A stretch of DNA of 64,000 bases, from NCBI GenBank assembly GCA_024180945.1, contig JAKSGN010000003.1:2294001-2358000 (forward strand), written 5' to 3'. The position numbers and the translations under genes were made by a program. This document shows, piece after piece, positions 9,308 through 20,901 of this stretch. Each line of letters begins with the position of its first letter. The first letter of the stretch is position 1. Under the pieces are notes generated by a model. It saw only the letters and a list, made by a program, of their open reading frames with translations, ran no database searches and was not told the origin of the DNA. The DNA is from Macrophomina tecta (Eukaryota; Ascomycota; Dothideomycetes; Botryosphaeriales; Botryosphaeriaceae).

Positions 9308-11758
9308 ATGCCGCCAACCACCCAACCCCCGTCTGGAGAAAGCGCCACCCACCCTCCTAGCGACCAGCAGCGCGCCCGCAAACGCCCCAAGATCCGCCGC
9401 ACCACTTTCGCCTGCGCCCGCTGCCACCGGCGCAAGATCAAGTGCGATGGCTTGAAGCCTGCCTGCTCCAATTGCGTGCAGGCGAAGCAGCCCTGCAACG
9501 GCATTCTTGATGGCGAGTCTAAGACCGTCATCCCCCGCAGCATCGCTCAGTATCTGCAGGAGAAGATCCAGGAAAAGGAGCTGCTGCTCAGGAAGCTAGG
9601 AGTGGATCCCGACTCAGATAACGCCCCTCAAGTGGTCAACCTCTATGCCGGCAACAGTGGCGGACTGGCTGCCTCTTCGCCAGCGCTGGCCGAGCAGCAA
9701 CTCGACGTCAACCGCCCGCACTTTGACCTGGCAACCGAGACAGCTCGCAGCTTCAGCGTGGCTCTCAGCAGGGAGCTACTGGTCTCGCATATTCGCTTTC
9801 CCTACGGAACCTTCTTATTCGCTTCTTCCCACCTGCCTTCCGTCACCCCTGCTCCGGTCGAGTCGGACATCCGCGAGGACTACTTCAAACCCAAGAATAC
9901 TTCCAACCCTCTCGAACAAATCCCCAGAGATGTCACCGAGCGGCTTGTCCGGAACTACGTCGAGAGGATATCCCCGCTCTATCCATACTTCGATCGCCAG
10001 GAGCTGTGGACACGCTACAACAGGGTTTCGAGCGCGCAGCGGCTGGGGGATAATTCGGCTTCACAGCACGATGTGTTCGTTGTCTCTATGATGATTGCCA
10101 TCAGCATCATGACTTCCAAAGCTAGCGACTCGGCTAAGGTTGCGTCGTCCAGCGAGCGTATTTTCCAGCACGCGCTCAACCACGCCGACGCCCTCTATGA
10201 GACCTCTTTTCAGAGCTTGCAGGGGACTCTGCTGCTCATCCAATACTCGTACCTCATGCCTCGGGCTGCGAGCCTATGGGACATTGTTGGCCTGGCCATG
10301 AGGATGGCGCTGGAGCTAGGTCTTCACCGTGACCCTGAAGAGGTCGCCGGCTACACTCTAACAGATTCCGAAATGGAGCTCCGCCGATGCGTCTTCTGGG
10401 TCCTCTACATCTTCGACCGATCCATTTGCGCGACGAGCCATCGCCGCTTAGGCGTCGCTGATGAATCGATCTCGACAAAGTACCCCAGCGGTATGGATGG
10501 CACCTATTTCCTGAACAACATTCTGTTTCGACGGATCCAGTCAGAACTTTGGACGGTGAACTACCTCCGCCGGGGGCTGCCGTTGTTGAAGGACGAAGGG
10601 AGTTATGCGGCTTGGGTAGACGACATTGAGCACCGCATGCAGAGTTGGAGAAGTGGCGTAACGAAGAGGAGATCAGACAGCCCGGAATGGTACGATATCG
10701 CGGTGTGGCATGGCTTCGTCTTTTTGCACAGGCCTTGTCCACGCAACCCATTCCCTCCCGCCGAGTCGCTCATTAAATGTTTTGAGGCTGCCACTGAAGT
10801 TGCTGCTGGCTACTGGGAGAATGCACACAGTGGCTTCCTGAAGTACAGCTGGCATGCCGTCCACCATGGGTTTGAGGCTGCCATGGCCATGCTCTACGCC
10901 CTCAGACACTGCAAGACGCAGCTCAAGGAGCGGCACGGCACGCGGAAGATCCTGGAAACCGTGCACCTTTTCAGCTCGCTCTTTGTCCTGATGAGCGAAC
11001 GGTGGTCACAGGCACACGCGAGTCTGGAATCATATGAACGCTGCAAGACCACCGTGATGCGTGAGCTCATGCAACAGGGCTCGCCAGCTTCTCCGGGCGA
11101 GAACGACGAACTTCATCGTATGATTCTGCCGCAGCAGGCCCAGGTGGAGAAGGGCGGTCGAGTCAAGACAGAGCGCGAGATAGATAAGAGCGAGAGCAGC
11201 ACACCAGCCTCGGCGACCACGTCGACAGAGGTAACCGGACGTCTGCAGAAGAAGCGATCCTTCATCGACACGCATCTGAGCGTGCCTGTAGAGAGGATAC
11301 CAGGTAATGTGGCAACCCCGATGCGCCAGCTCACTCTTCTGCCTGGATCGCCCTCACCGTTCGTTCCGCAAGCTACAGTCCGTGGATCCGAGTCCGAGCC
11401 CAATTCGACAACGGAATCGTTTCCGCAACCGCCGAGCGTTGCCAATCTATCACACGCGCCGCAACTGCCTTTGGCGCCTTCATCACATGTGTCGTGGCCA
11501 GCCCCGCCAATGGCACAGCTGAGCCACCTCCAGCAGCAACGGCAGCCGGGCGTCTTCGCAGCCGGGGCGGGGCCGGTACCGGTGCCGGTGCAGGTGCAGG
11601 TGCCGGTGCCGGAGTATCAGAACTTCCACGCAGGACATGATATGTGGACGACGCCTGGACAGTCGACAGCGAATACTCACACGAGCATGGACTGGGAAGA
11701 CATGGTGATGCAGCCCGATCAGACGGGGATTGATGGGATGATGCTTTGGTCGATGTAG
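9308..11758 (+). CDS. Zn2Cys6 transcription factor with fungal-specific regulatory domain
   Basis: An 816-residue nuclear regulator without introns. The DNA-binding zinc cluster is complete: Cys36, 39, 46, 53, 56 and 63 in CARCHRRKIKCDGLKPACSN and the following CVQAKQPC. It is preceded by the basic stretch RARKRPKIRR. A short coiled-coil-like linker (IAQYLQEKIQEKELLLRKLG) follows. Residues about 215-500 form the fungal-trans middle domain, with VRNYVERISPLYPYFDRQEL, MRMALELGLHRDPEE and LRRCVFWVLYIFDRSICATS. The C-terminal 200 residues are Ser/Thr/Pro/Gln-rich and include a Val-Pro repeat near residue 755 (VPVPVQVQVPVPEY). Targets are unknown. The next gene downstream encodes a second regulator of the same class. 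Confidence 0.92.
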   Translation: MPPTTQPPSGESATHPPSDQQRARKRPKIRRTTFACARCHRRKIKCDGLKPACSNCVQAKQPCNGILDGESKTVIPRSIAQYLQEKIQEKELLLRKLGVDPDSDNAPQVVNLYAGNSGGLAASSPALAEQQLDVNRPHFDLATETARSFSVALSRELLVSHIRFPYGTFLFASSHLPSVTPAPVESDIREDYFKPKNTSNPLEQIPRDVTERLVRNYVERISPLYPYFDRQELWTRYNRVSSAQRLGDNSASQHDVFVVSMMIAISIMTSKASDSAKVASSSERIFQHALNHADALYETSFQSLQGTLLLIQYSYLMPRAASLWDIVGLAMRMALELGLHRDPEEVAGYTLTDSEMELRRCVFWVLYIFDRSICATSHRRLGVADESISTKYPSGMDGTYFLNNILFRRIQSELWTVNYLRRGLPLLKDEGSYAAWVDDIEHRMQSWRSGVTKRRSDSPEWYDIAVWHGFVFLHRPCPRNPFPPAESLIKCFEAATEVAAGYWENAHSGFLKYSWHAVHHGFEAAMAMLYALRHCKTQLKERHGTRKILETVHLFSSLFVLMSERWSQAHASLESYERCKTTVMRELMQQGSPASPGENDELHRMILPQQAQVEKGGRVKTEREIDKSESSTPASATTSTEVTGRLQKKRSFIDTHLSVPVERIPGNVATPMRQLTLLPGSPSPFVPQATVRGSESEPNSTTESFPQPPSVANLSHAPQLPLAPSSHVSWPAPPMAQLSHLQQQRQPGVFAAGAGPVPVPVQVQVPVPEYQNFHAGHDMWTTPGQSTANTHTSMDWEDMVMQPDQTGIDGMMLWSM

Positions 11759-13174
11759 AGCCGGGAAGCCACTGCAAGAGCAAATGTTCTGTGACCGGTG
11801 CAACATCTCGGGTTTCGTGCAAAGCCGATACGAGATAATGGAGAAATAGGTGCGGGTCTTGACTTGGCGCGTGCGGCTGGGCTCTGTACGCAGAAGACTC
11901 GTCACACGGGATGATGCAGGCGCAGTTAAGCATAACAGCCCTACAGGCTGGCAGCCAGGATGTGCCGCGGCGAAAAGCATTGGTGCGGTAGTCTGACCTG
12001 GAAGGATTGGCGCGGACCAGAGCTTCCATGTTGCCGGGACGGGAGGGAGGAAGCGGGCGGAACGCTGCAAGGAAAATGCTGCAGCTCACTGATAAATAGT
12101 CCAGCGGAGGCTGCGAGGAACAAGGCGGACATGCTGATCCCCTGGATCGCGATGGCAGTGGCGGATCAGCGGCGGGCGGTTGAGTATATATATGTACGAG
12201 CATGCGCCTCTGCCGGTGCAGGACACGGCGCGGCACAAGGCAGCGGGCAGGCAGCGGCAGCCGTCCGAGCAACCAATGGAGAAGCAGGCCTCGATCGGGC
12301 CGTCTGGTAACCATCCGGCAGCGCTGAACAGGCTGGCTGACTTGTCACATCAGCGAAAGGCTGGACGCACGGTTGTCGCGTCGACTCGCCGGCCAGATGA
12401 TTCGCTCCCACGCTCGCGCAAAGCCGCGCTGCACTCTCCAGGCCTTGGCCCGAAGCAGCTCTGTACTCGCACTCTTTGTGACACGGGCGAGCCCAGGGCA
12501 GCGCGCCTGAACTGAACTGGCACGACCTGGCGCTGCCGAGGCGCACATAAATGCCCACGCCTGCGCCCTCCACGACCGCGAGCAGGCTCTCCGCCATGCC
12601 ACCTGCACCACCACCGCCGCCGCCGGGATTGCTCTCCACGCCGCCCTAGTCCTCGTGCTGCCAGCAGCCAGCTCCATGCCACCTCGCCCGCCCGCGGCCG
12701 CCCGCGGGCTCGCCCCAGCGCTGTTGCCCAGCTGCCATGCATCGCCCGCCGCCCTCCGGCCCAATCGCCCACGGCGGGCCGGGTCGGCGATGGCTCGGGG
12801 CGGCAGCGAGCAGCTGACCCTCGCCCTGCCTCTCCCGCCTTCCGTCGGCCGGCTCAGCAGAGAACCGTTTCAGCATGCGGCGGCGACCGCGACCCGGCCC
12901 CCGGCCCCGTGGGGAGTTTCGGACAGGGTGCGCTGGGGGGGACGGCCCGAGGTGGGTGATGATAGGAGGGCAGCCGGCAGTGGGCGGTCGATGGGCGCGC
13001 CCGCGGGCTGATGGTTTTCTGGGCGCCTGAACAATCAGGAACGCCTCTGCTTTGGGACTTGTGTCCGCGGCGAAATCGGCGGCTCCGCTCGGGGCACTGG
13101 CTCTCTGGCTGCCTCCTCCACCGCGCGACCCAGCGACCGACTGCCATGCGAGCGAACGACCCCCGGCGACCCCC
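11759..13174. other. Intergenic between the two Zn2Cys6 genes
   Basis: A GC-rich 1.4-kb stretch with many overlapping open frames on both strands (for example 12166-12639, 12350-12772, 12646-13338). None has a motif and they shadow one another, so they look like a base-composition effect. It presumably holds the terminator of the first regulator and a long 5' region of the second. Confidence 0.5.
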
Positions 13175-15212
13175 ATGGACTTCCCCAGCGCGACGGTCCA
13201 GCAGGCTCTCAATTCGCTGGCCTCGTGCATCCGCTGCCGCGAACGTCGCGTGGGCTGCGACCGCCTGCTGCCCAGCTGCCAGGCCTGTGCTGCCATCTCC
13301 GCCGACTGCGAGTTGTACGACCACGTCCTCGACGCCAAGTTCCCCCGCAGGTCTGTATGACATCAACCTCCCGCCTGACTCGCCCTGACAGCCCCCGGAC
13401 AGCTACCTGCAGCAGTTGTACCTGCGCCTGCAGCATCTCGAGCAGCTCGAGGCTCAGATCCAGCCTCAGCCCAACCACCGCCCGCCTCCCCAGCAGCGCC
13501 GCCTGCACCATGTCCCCTCGCTCCCCTCGCTCAAGTCGTCGTCCTCGCTGTCCGACCACTCGCCCTCGCCGGTGGCCGAGTCGTCGTCCCACTTCGGTGC
13601 ACCCCTTGAACCACATGGCAGCGAGCGCGATATCCGCGGCGAGTGGGGGCCGTCCAGCGCGCTGGCCCACCTCCGCCTCGTCACCAGTCTCCTGAACGTC
13701 GACCTCACTCGCCCGCTGTACCAGGCCCTCAGCTTCAAGGTCGACGTGCCATTGACTCAGTCACAGCCCTCATTCCTGAACGTGCCCTACCAGAAACCCT
13801 CGCAAGCACCGCTCCCGCCTCGAGAGACCGCCCAGTTTCTCATGGAATTCTACTACAACTCGATTAATTCCATTATCCCGGCTCTGGGGCGCAAGCTGGG
13901 CGACCAGGACCTGGAACAACTGTACACCAACTGCTCACAGCGTCAGAACATGCGCGCTTGTACCCGCGCTCAGCTAGCCCTGGCCATTGCCGCAAGGTGT
14001 TTGTTCCGCAGCGCCGCCACCAAGGGCACGCCCGCCGAGTCACAAGCCTATCTGCAGCTATCCGATTCCATGTTTGAGTCAGCGGCATCCACCTTGAAGA
14101 TTGTTCTGAGTGATTCGACTCAACTTTTAGACCCTATATCCCCTTCCGCATTTGAGAACGAAGAAGCCCACGCCATGGCCAAACTACAGATCGTCTTGCT
14201 ACTGGTCTGCTACGTCTTGTGCGCACCACAGAAAGGGAATGTGTGGCAGTTGCTCGGTTTTGCCGAAAGGCTGTGGAGAAATATGCAGAATGCGCGCGCG
14301 CAGTTGCGGCGGAGTAACAGCCCGGATGGTCACCTGGTGCGCGAGTTGGCCCGCCATCGTCCGGAACCTAACCTTCTCTATTGCAGTTTCGTCTTGCTGG
14401 AGCGCCTGGTTGGTTTAGCATTTGGTCGGCCGATCGATTTCCTCGATTTTGCCGAGGCCGACGACCCGACTCATAGCCCCGAGGATAAATCCGTGGCAGC
14501 GTTGTACACGATGATATTGGAGCTGAAGCACAGCGTGCATTCGGCCTTTCTCTCTGGGCAACAGGAGCCAGGCGGAGTGCTGGGACCGGCACCGGGGACT
14601 CCCAAGTCGGGTAGCGTGGAATGGTATTATGGCATCAAACGTCATGCTGAAGCGTGGTTTGACGAGTGGGTGGATGCGGTGGAACTGATGACACGGGATG
14701 CCTCTCCTGTGGATGGAGTCGAGACTCGGCGCATTGCCGCTGGAAGGAAGCAGTTCTGGCTCAGTACCGGCCGTAAATGGCGGGACGAGACTCTGCATCT
14801 GGCTTACACCTTGTTGCTCCAGACCACACCTACTCCAGCCTCGACGCCTGCATCTGGCAAGTTTGCGCCACTCGGACAGCTTTCGCCAGAGCTTCTCGCC
14901 GAGGGCCGCGGTATCGTCCGACGGCTGGTGAGCGATTACGCTTATCTCCTGCGGCAGCCCTTTACCATCACTCACCAGGGCTCCCAGATTCCTCTTGTTT
15001 TTCCTCGCTTGTGGATATTTGATCTCGAGGTATTCCGCACAGCCGTCACGGCCGCCTTTTTGTCGCATCACCGAGATAGCCTGCCGAGCGAGAACTCGAG
15101 TTTGACGTGGGAGATCTCGAACTGCGTCAAACTGCTCAGTAGCACAAGCTCTGAAGTCGACACGGAAGGCCTCTGTGAGGCCATCCTAGCCCTCGTCGAA
15201 GCGAGGAGGTGA
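13175..15212 (+). CDS. Zn2Cys6 transcription factor
   Basis: A probable nuclear regulator of about 661 residues. MDFPSATVQQALNSLAS leads into a complete zinc cluster, CIRCRERRVGCDRLLPSCQA followed by CAAISADC. An intron interrupts the gene directly after this domain. The best join is 13351-13402 (52 bp, donor GTCTGT), giving AKFPRSYLQQLYLRLQHLEQ, a short coiled coil typical of the dimerisation linker. The main domain includes FLMEFYYNSINSIIPALGRK, CTRAQLALAIAARCLFRSAA and LGFAERLWRN. The early exon has no basic extension N-terminal to the cluster, unlike the upstream regulator. Function and targets are unknown. The proximity of two regulators suggests possible co-control of neighbouring genes, which is inference. 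Confidence 0.85.
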
Positions 15213-17018
15213 TTACTTCTTGTGGAGCCGGAGAGTTCCACCCTGTCTGGACTTTCCGCGCCTAGAATTCTTCTTTCCGAGCTTTCGTCATTGGACGGAG
15301 GCCTCCGCCCATATGACCGGGCGGAGAATCCTGGCAACCCTACTTGCCTCCTGTCCCATTTGGGATACGGCCATTTTTAGATGGCCTTCATGGCGTTGTT
15401 CAACCCATGGCTAAGTCCAATTCTGCCACGAAGTTGCAGCTCAAAGAGAGATTCGTTACGATCCCGAATCAGCTGCTCGGCTCCTTTATTATTGTACCGG
15501 AGAACGGGTGAGCTGAGGCTATGGACTTAGTCGCGGGTGCCTAGATGTCCGCCTTGGTGGTACGTCGGTCATACCTGCTGCAGTTCACTTGATTTGACCT
15601 ATTGTGCTGCTGCAGCGGCTTTTATAGCCTGATCTGGAGGGTTATGAGGTGTTTGCCGGGCCGGACGTTGGAATCTGTCGCCTCGAGAGTAATTTTTACG
15701 AATCTGTCTGGTCTCCTGGAGTCGTTTTATGACGATATACCACTCAATAGTCGCTTTGTTACGTTATAGATGCGCCGGCGAACCACCTCTTTCCACCGCG
15801 TGTGTCTACTCTTCGTTCTCTTTCAAAAATTTGGAAACTCTGTGCAGGGTACATGATGGCTTTGGACACTGTATATAACATTTCGTGTTCCGATGGGCTA
15901 GGTTTTCATTCCTCGCTCTCTCTTTTTTTTTTTCTTATAAGTTTATTTGCTTTCGATCCTTCTTTCCACTTTACCATTCTTTCCATTTCTTTTTTTTTTT
16001 TTTAAGATTCCCGATACGACGAGACGCTATTATGCGGCTGATCTGATATGATGACGCTACGAGGAACTCTGGAAACACTTCTAGGTGTTTTTTCTTTTCC
16101 CACTTTCTTTTCAGATATTGTTTGGTTTGAGAAATGTCTGCTATTAATGTTTGCGTGCGCGCGGTGGATCTGAGAGAGTAGTGAAGGAGAGAAGTGCGTG
16201 TGTGAGGCAACCTCAGTGGGCTAGATGGCGAGAATTTTGCAGATCCGCTGGTGATATCACCGGTAAGAATGAATGAAGAAGTAGGAATCGATCAAGATTC
16301 TCTAGTTTGATAAAGCGTTTGGACTTGATGACTGCGTTTCTGACTCCCATACTCGAATAGGAGTTGTAGGGGCACCAAAATGCTACTAAAAGAGCGCGTT
16401 ACTGTAAGCAGATGGCAACGCCGCTAAGGCCATACCGAACAACGTATGTAGGCGATGTGGCACTTGCCATGTACGGGCGAGCACGAGGTGCATAGATGAG
16501 GGTCTTTCACGTCGATTCGGTAAATATAACAGGCTCATGGAGGCTTCTAAAGGCTCCTTGATGTAGGCAGATGATAAGGGAGGCATAGTTAAAGCTGGTG
16601 AAACCTCTTCATTTGGATGTTGGTGGTATTATATGATGCTTTCATTATACGCATAGCAGCAAAGTTAAAGGAATTTCCGTTCGCGAACGAGTTTGCTTAG
16701 AAGTCTCTAATCTCAGATATGGAGTGACATAAAAAGTAGAGGCTACGTAGGTCATGTACCGGAGCTTAGGAGTCGACGTGTGCAGATAATATTAAGTGTG
16801 AAAGGAATAAACAGGCACCTCATCGGTGAAAATTGCTGAAGAAAAACACGACTTCCCTTAGGCGATACCACATATACAGAGCGAACTAAAAACAACAACG
16901 TCTAAGAGCCCCCGACGCCCCCCCAGTAGCCTCTGTGGCTTCTTCGCATCTTGCAATCGCGATTTGAAGAAACCGCAAGTCTCCCGCTATTCTCCGCACC
17001 TCCGCCCTGTCTGCCTAT
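15213..17018. other. Long intergenic region, no gene seen
   Basis: A 1.8-kb stretch with lower GC than its surroundings and T-runs near 15925-15935 and 15990-16003. It lies between the convergent stops of the second regulator and the chitinase. The small frames (15802-16005, 15971-16210, 16386-16586) are low in complexity or motif-free. I see no RNA gene with a clear B-box. Confidence 0.5.
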
Positions 17019-18501
17019 TCACGCCACAAAGCCGCTCGCACGCCCCGGGCTCCCACCACACGTCTCAGGCTCCTCTGACACGGCCCTTTCTCCCTCCTTC
17101 TTCGCCTCCTCCAGCTTGCTCTTCACTGCCCCCAAAAAGCCCGGGTTCGCGTACGCCTGCGACGCGTCCCACATCATCACGCCGCCAAAGCTCGAAAAGT
17201 TCCTCGCGTACGCGATGATGGGCGCCAAATCCGGCGCGGCCTTGTACCCACTGCCGGCGGCCGACTCTTTGGCGGGCACACCCAAGAACACCCTGGCGCC
17301 CTTGCGCGCGGCCACGTCGCGCGCCCACGCGTCCCACGTCGCGAAGTTGAAGTTCCACTGGGCGGTGCTGTTGGGCGCGAAGGACTGCAGGCCGCAGTAG
17401 TTGTTGTAGAACTGCACGAACACGGCGTCGATGGCGACCGCGCCCACCCCGTCGCCCGCCGGCCCGCTGAGGAAGGAATTGTCGGCCGCGTCCGGGTACG
17501 GGCATTGCGGCGCCGCGGTCAGGTAGCGCCGCCGGCCGTCGGACGCGGTGCTGGCGTCCATCAGTGCGCGCAGGGTGGCGGTGAAGGGCTGCATGTTGGA
17601 CACGGTGGATTCGAAGTCGAGGTCGAAGCCGTCGACGGCGGCGGCTCCGAAGGGACGGAAGGTGGTGGTGTTGGTGGTGGAGGAGGAGGAGGCGGGGCCG
17701 AAGGTCGACCAGATCATCCTGGCGGCGGCGTTGGCGGCGTCGGCGCTGCTGAAGCCACCTTCGGTGTAGGTCGCGCCGCCGATGGAGAGGAGGATTGTTT
17801 TGCTGTATTTGGTTTGGCAGAGCGGGATATCCTCGCTGGACACGACGGCGGTTAGTCTGGGGACGAGGAGGAGGAGGAGGAGGAGGAGGTGATGGTGGTG
17901 GTGGTGGTGGTGATGGTGATGAGGGTTGGAGTGGAGTTGCTGATGTGGTTGATTGTTCAGAGATAACTTACGCGAGTTGGGGGCAGTTGAAGAGTTGCGT
18001 TCCGCTGAATGTGCTGCACTGATCGCCCTGGTTGGCGAAGTTGAGTTCGGGTAGGCCGTTGTTGTCGGTGATGGTTGTCATGAATGCCAGGGGAATTATC
18101 TGTGCGAGCGTGTTAGGGGAGCTTCGTAGACTTAGTGAAGTCACGTACGTCGATGTCATTGTCTGAAAGTCTCGTTGTCAGCAGTGAGCGTAATGACTGA
18201 GAGGGACTGAGGAGGAGGAAGAAGAAGAAGAGAAGGAGGAGGAGGAGGAGGAGGAGGAGAGAGAGAGTGTGTGTGCCATACTTGCGCAATAATAGGATAG
18301 TCTCCGCTGGGTCAGGTTCCCACTTCCTTGTCCATAGGAATTTTGGCCTGTGTATGATTAGTGAAGTCTTTATCAGGACCATCCAATCATACCCCAGTAT
18401 ACGGCAACATTGTTCTTGGAAGTATTGTCAAATCCAGCCCTGGCGCCACGCAGGGCGAGTAAGCCAGCCGTGATCGAGGTTAACGTATGCTTCAAAGGCA
18501 T
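17019..18501 (-). CDS. Secreted class III chitinase (GH18)
   Basis: An endochitinase expected outside the cell or in the wall. The first exon encodes a signal peptide, MPLKHTLTSITAGLLALRGA followed by RAGFDN, then NNVAVYWG. The next exon gives GQNSYGQGSGNLTQRRLSYY. A further exon gives NDID, joining to IIPLAFMTTITDNNGLPELN and CSTFSGTQLFNCPQLA. The long last exon carries YSKTILLSIGGATYTEGGF and the GH18 active site DGFDLDFES, with the catalytic Glu last in DxxDxDxE. It also has FVQFYNNYC and GGVMMWDASQAYANPGF. There are at least four introns, two of them loaded with trinucleotide repeats. No chitin-binding module or GPI signal follows the catalytic domain, which fits the short plant-type (class III) architecture. 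Confidence 0.9.
17836..17971. repeat. GAG/GGT trinucleotide microsatellite inside a chitinase intron
   Basis: The 136-bp intron between the CPQLA exon and the last exon holds about eight GAG units (17865-17889) followed by a run of GGT/GAT units (17889-17920). The donor (GTAAGT, minus strand, ending at 17971) and the acceptor (17836) lie outside the repeat. Such a tract is likely to vary in length between strains. Confidence 0.8.
18206..18262. repeat. GAG/GA-rich microsatellite in an upstream chitinase intron
   Basis: A purine run of GAG, GAA and GA units on the plus strand inside the intron after the YYCA codons (donor GTATGG near 18285). It ends with a short GT run at about 18268-18275. 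On the coding strand it forms a long CT-rich tract before the acceptor. Confidence 0.75.
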
Positions 18502-20901
18502 GATGGATACTGTGAGGAAAGCTGAAAACGGAGAATGGTGGCAAGGTCAAGTCGAGGGACAAGCTTGTTCAAGTCTACCACTACTCTCGTGCAGTGGCAG
18601 ATGCAAAAGCCTAAGTTTTTATATCCTCCCTTACCGGGGCAGGGAAGGTTGCTCTTGCCCGCCACCAGATGCAGTGAAAACCATGCGCAGCTGTCGGGAT
18701 GAACATCGTCATGACTCCTCGTGGCCGGTCCACTCGCAACACTCAGTGTCATATTATCAAACCAGAAGGCCTGCCATGCTGCAGCACAGACTAACCCATT
18801 CCTGGGGAACCTCGTCCAGCCATCGCCCACATGACAGCCGGTTCGAGCAACGATGGCGGTGAGTTCACTGGTTACCTGGGCGGGTCTGCGTTACCCCGGT
18901 CGCACGCGGCATGAGAGCGGGCCGGTCAAGCAGGCAGGAAACTACGGGATGACGTGCCGGGGAAGGTCTGATGTTTGGCGGCCGGGCCGAGGATAGTAGT
19001 CATGTTTCATAATCGTGCTGCATCGAGGTCATTACGCCTCTCCCCTGGATGGATCGAAGCTGGCGGCTGCCGAGCTCAGGAGCAGAAGAAAAGAAGAAGG
19101 TGGCAGGGAGGAGCGAGAATCGATTTCCACCGAACGAAGAATGCAGAGACGCTGCGTACAGCGCCCAGAGGGTGTATGGCGTATAATGTGGCGCGCCGAA
19201 CTGGGACTGAAGCAGAGATCTGGTTGAGGCGGGCTGGCAAGAATGCTCGCAGACGGAAGACAGTTACGTGGGGAGTTTCAAGAGACAAGAAACAAAAGCT
19301 GACCGTAGAGCGTGACACAAATTCGTCTCAGCCGGTGGAGCGCCACACTGGAGCAAGAACCCATTGCCGGCCGGCTGACACTGAATGTGAGCGCAGGAGG
19401 AGATGGAATAGTCCATGTGCGAAACAGATTGAAGTGAGACTAAAAGAACAGATAAGAAGATTGGAGCTGTGGGGTGCTAGTAAGATGGCGTAGAACAAGG
19501 CAAGGAGTTAGAAGACAGGTCAACTGTGGCGGCTCGGGGATTCTTCATAAGCCGTGCATATACCGCTGGAGTGCCTCTTTCGAGCGACGCGAGAGGAGGG
19601 CTGCATAAGCATATTGTTTTCCTCGGTAAACGTACGCCGAGGCGGTTACACGGAGCCAACCAGGATGCAGAAGTCGACGTCTTAACTGCAAGTATCGGAA
19701 AGACCGCCGACAGAGGTAGTCCAGCACATGTCATAGTTGACACGCGTTAGTGATGGATCTGGATTGGATAGGTAATGCCCATGTCGACGTCGGAGCGCTA
19801 GCGGACAGACAGCAGGGATTCGCTGATACCTTCCTGTTTCGAGCGGCGTGAGAGGCAACCCACCGCAGATGGCCGTGATCAAGTGTGAATGGTCAGAGAG
19901 GTGTTGTGGGAAGCCTTGCAATCGCAGTATGGCTTGCATGTGGCTGACGACGCTTTAAGGTATTCGACGCACAATCGGCTGCACCCAGGATGTGGCCGAG
20001 CATATGCAAGAACACCCCTTGCCTGACCGGCACGTGGTCCCCGCCGCACTGGCTGTGTTGTCATCCGAGCTGGACCCCCCTCGCTGCATCGAGATTCGAT
20101 GGACTGGAGCTTGTGGAAATTTGCTGTTTGAACTGGTCGCATTCCTGTCAGGCGGCCAGACCCGGCTATTGCAGCCGTCCGCACAATCGCAGCATCTCGA
20201 CCGAGCCGACATCTTCCCTTCCGGGTGAGTGCGGCCTGTCAGCCGAGGGAGTCGGAGGCTGATAACAGCTGCTCTGGAGTCTCCGACCAATGCTAGGCCA
20301 GAGCTGGACTTTTGGCCATGGAGACATCTGAACACCTGGTAAAGGCGGCCCTGTGATGGCTGGTGCTGATGATCCTACCAGCTGGCTGGACTGCCTGGAA
20401 CATATGAGTAGATACCTAAGAAACCACTACTGCAATGATGCAGTCCGTGATTGTACTTCGGAAAGGCTTGCAAATGTTGTCGAAGGAAAACTTGACGGCA
20501 GTGGCTACTGGAATGACGCGGTAGCCTACTATCACACTCTAATGGGCAGCACCGGAAGAGCACTCCAGTCAAGTGTTGGCTAAGCCTTAGAGGAAGCAAT
20601 AAGGAACTAGCGTATACAGCACACGGGACGCAAATCCAAAGATGGCCGGACATGTGACGAACTCAGCTCTTCGTCCGGACCCACTAAGATGCGGACTAGA
20701 CAACATCGTCTTTAGGAAGCAGTTGATGGTGTGAAGGATCCATTACCTACGTATCCAAAGGAAAGAGCCAGTAGGTCCACGCAATCGAACTTCCTTCACT
20801 AGGACTTTTCCTTAACGCCGCCCAAGAGGAAAACCAGTAGCGCCGGGTATCTCTAAGGAACCAGATTCACCATCTATGAAACGCCTTGACGTAAACAAAC
20901 A
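18502..20901. other. 2.4-kb stretch without a supported gene
   Basis: This lies between the chitinase start and the derlin stop, both on the minus strand. The largest frame (18975-19493, 172 codons) is Arg/Gln-rich with no motif. Frames at 19879-20335 overlap each other in different phases. The interval near 18502-18700 must hold the chitinase promoter. A species-specific short gene or lncRNA could hide here, but nothing in the sequence shows one. Confidence 0.45.

Noticed and set aside
12350..13366. Several overlapping frames between the two regulators
   Set aside because: They overlap on both strands, are Ala/Arg/Gly-rich and have no motif; a base-composition artefact.
18836..18846. GGTTCGAGC resembling a tRNA T-loop
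   Set aside because: The following bases do not complete the T arm and no acceptor stem was found.
18975..19493. 172-codon plus-strand frame
   Set aside because: Arg/Gln-rich, no motif, no conserved-looking block; consistent with chance in a GC-rich region.
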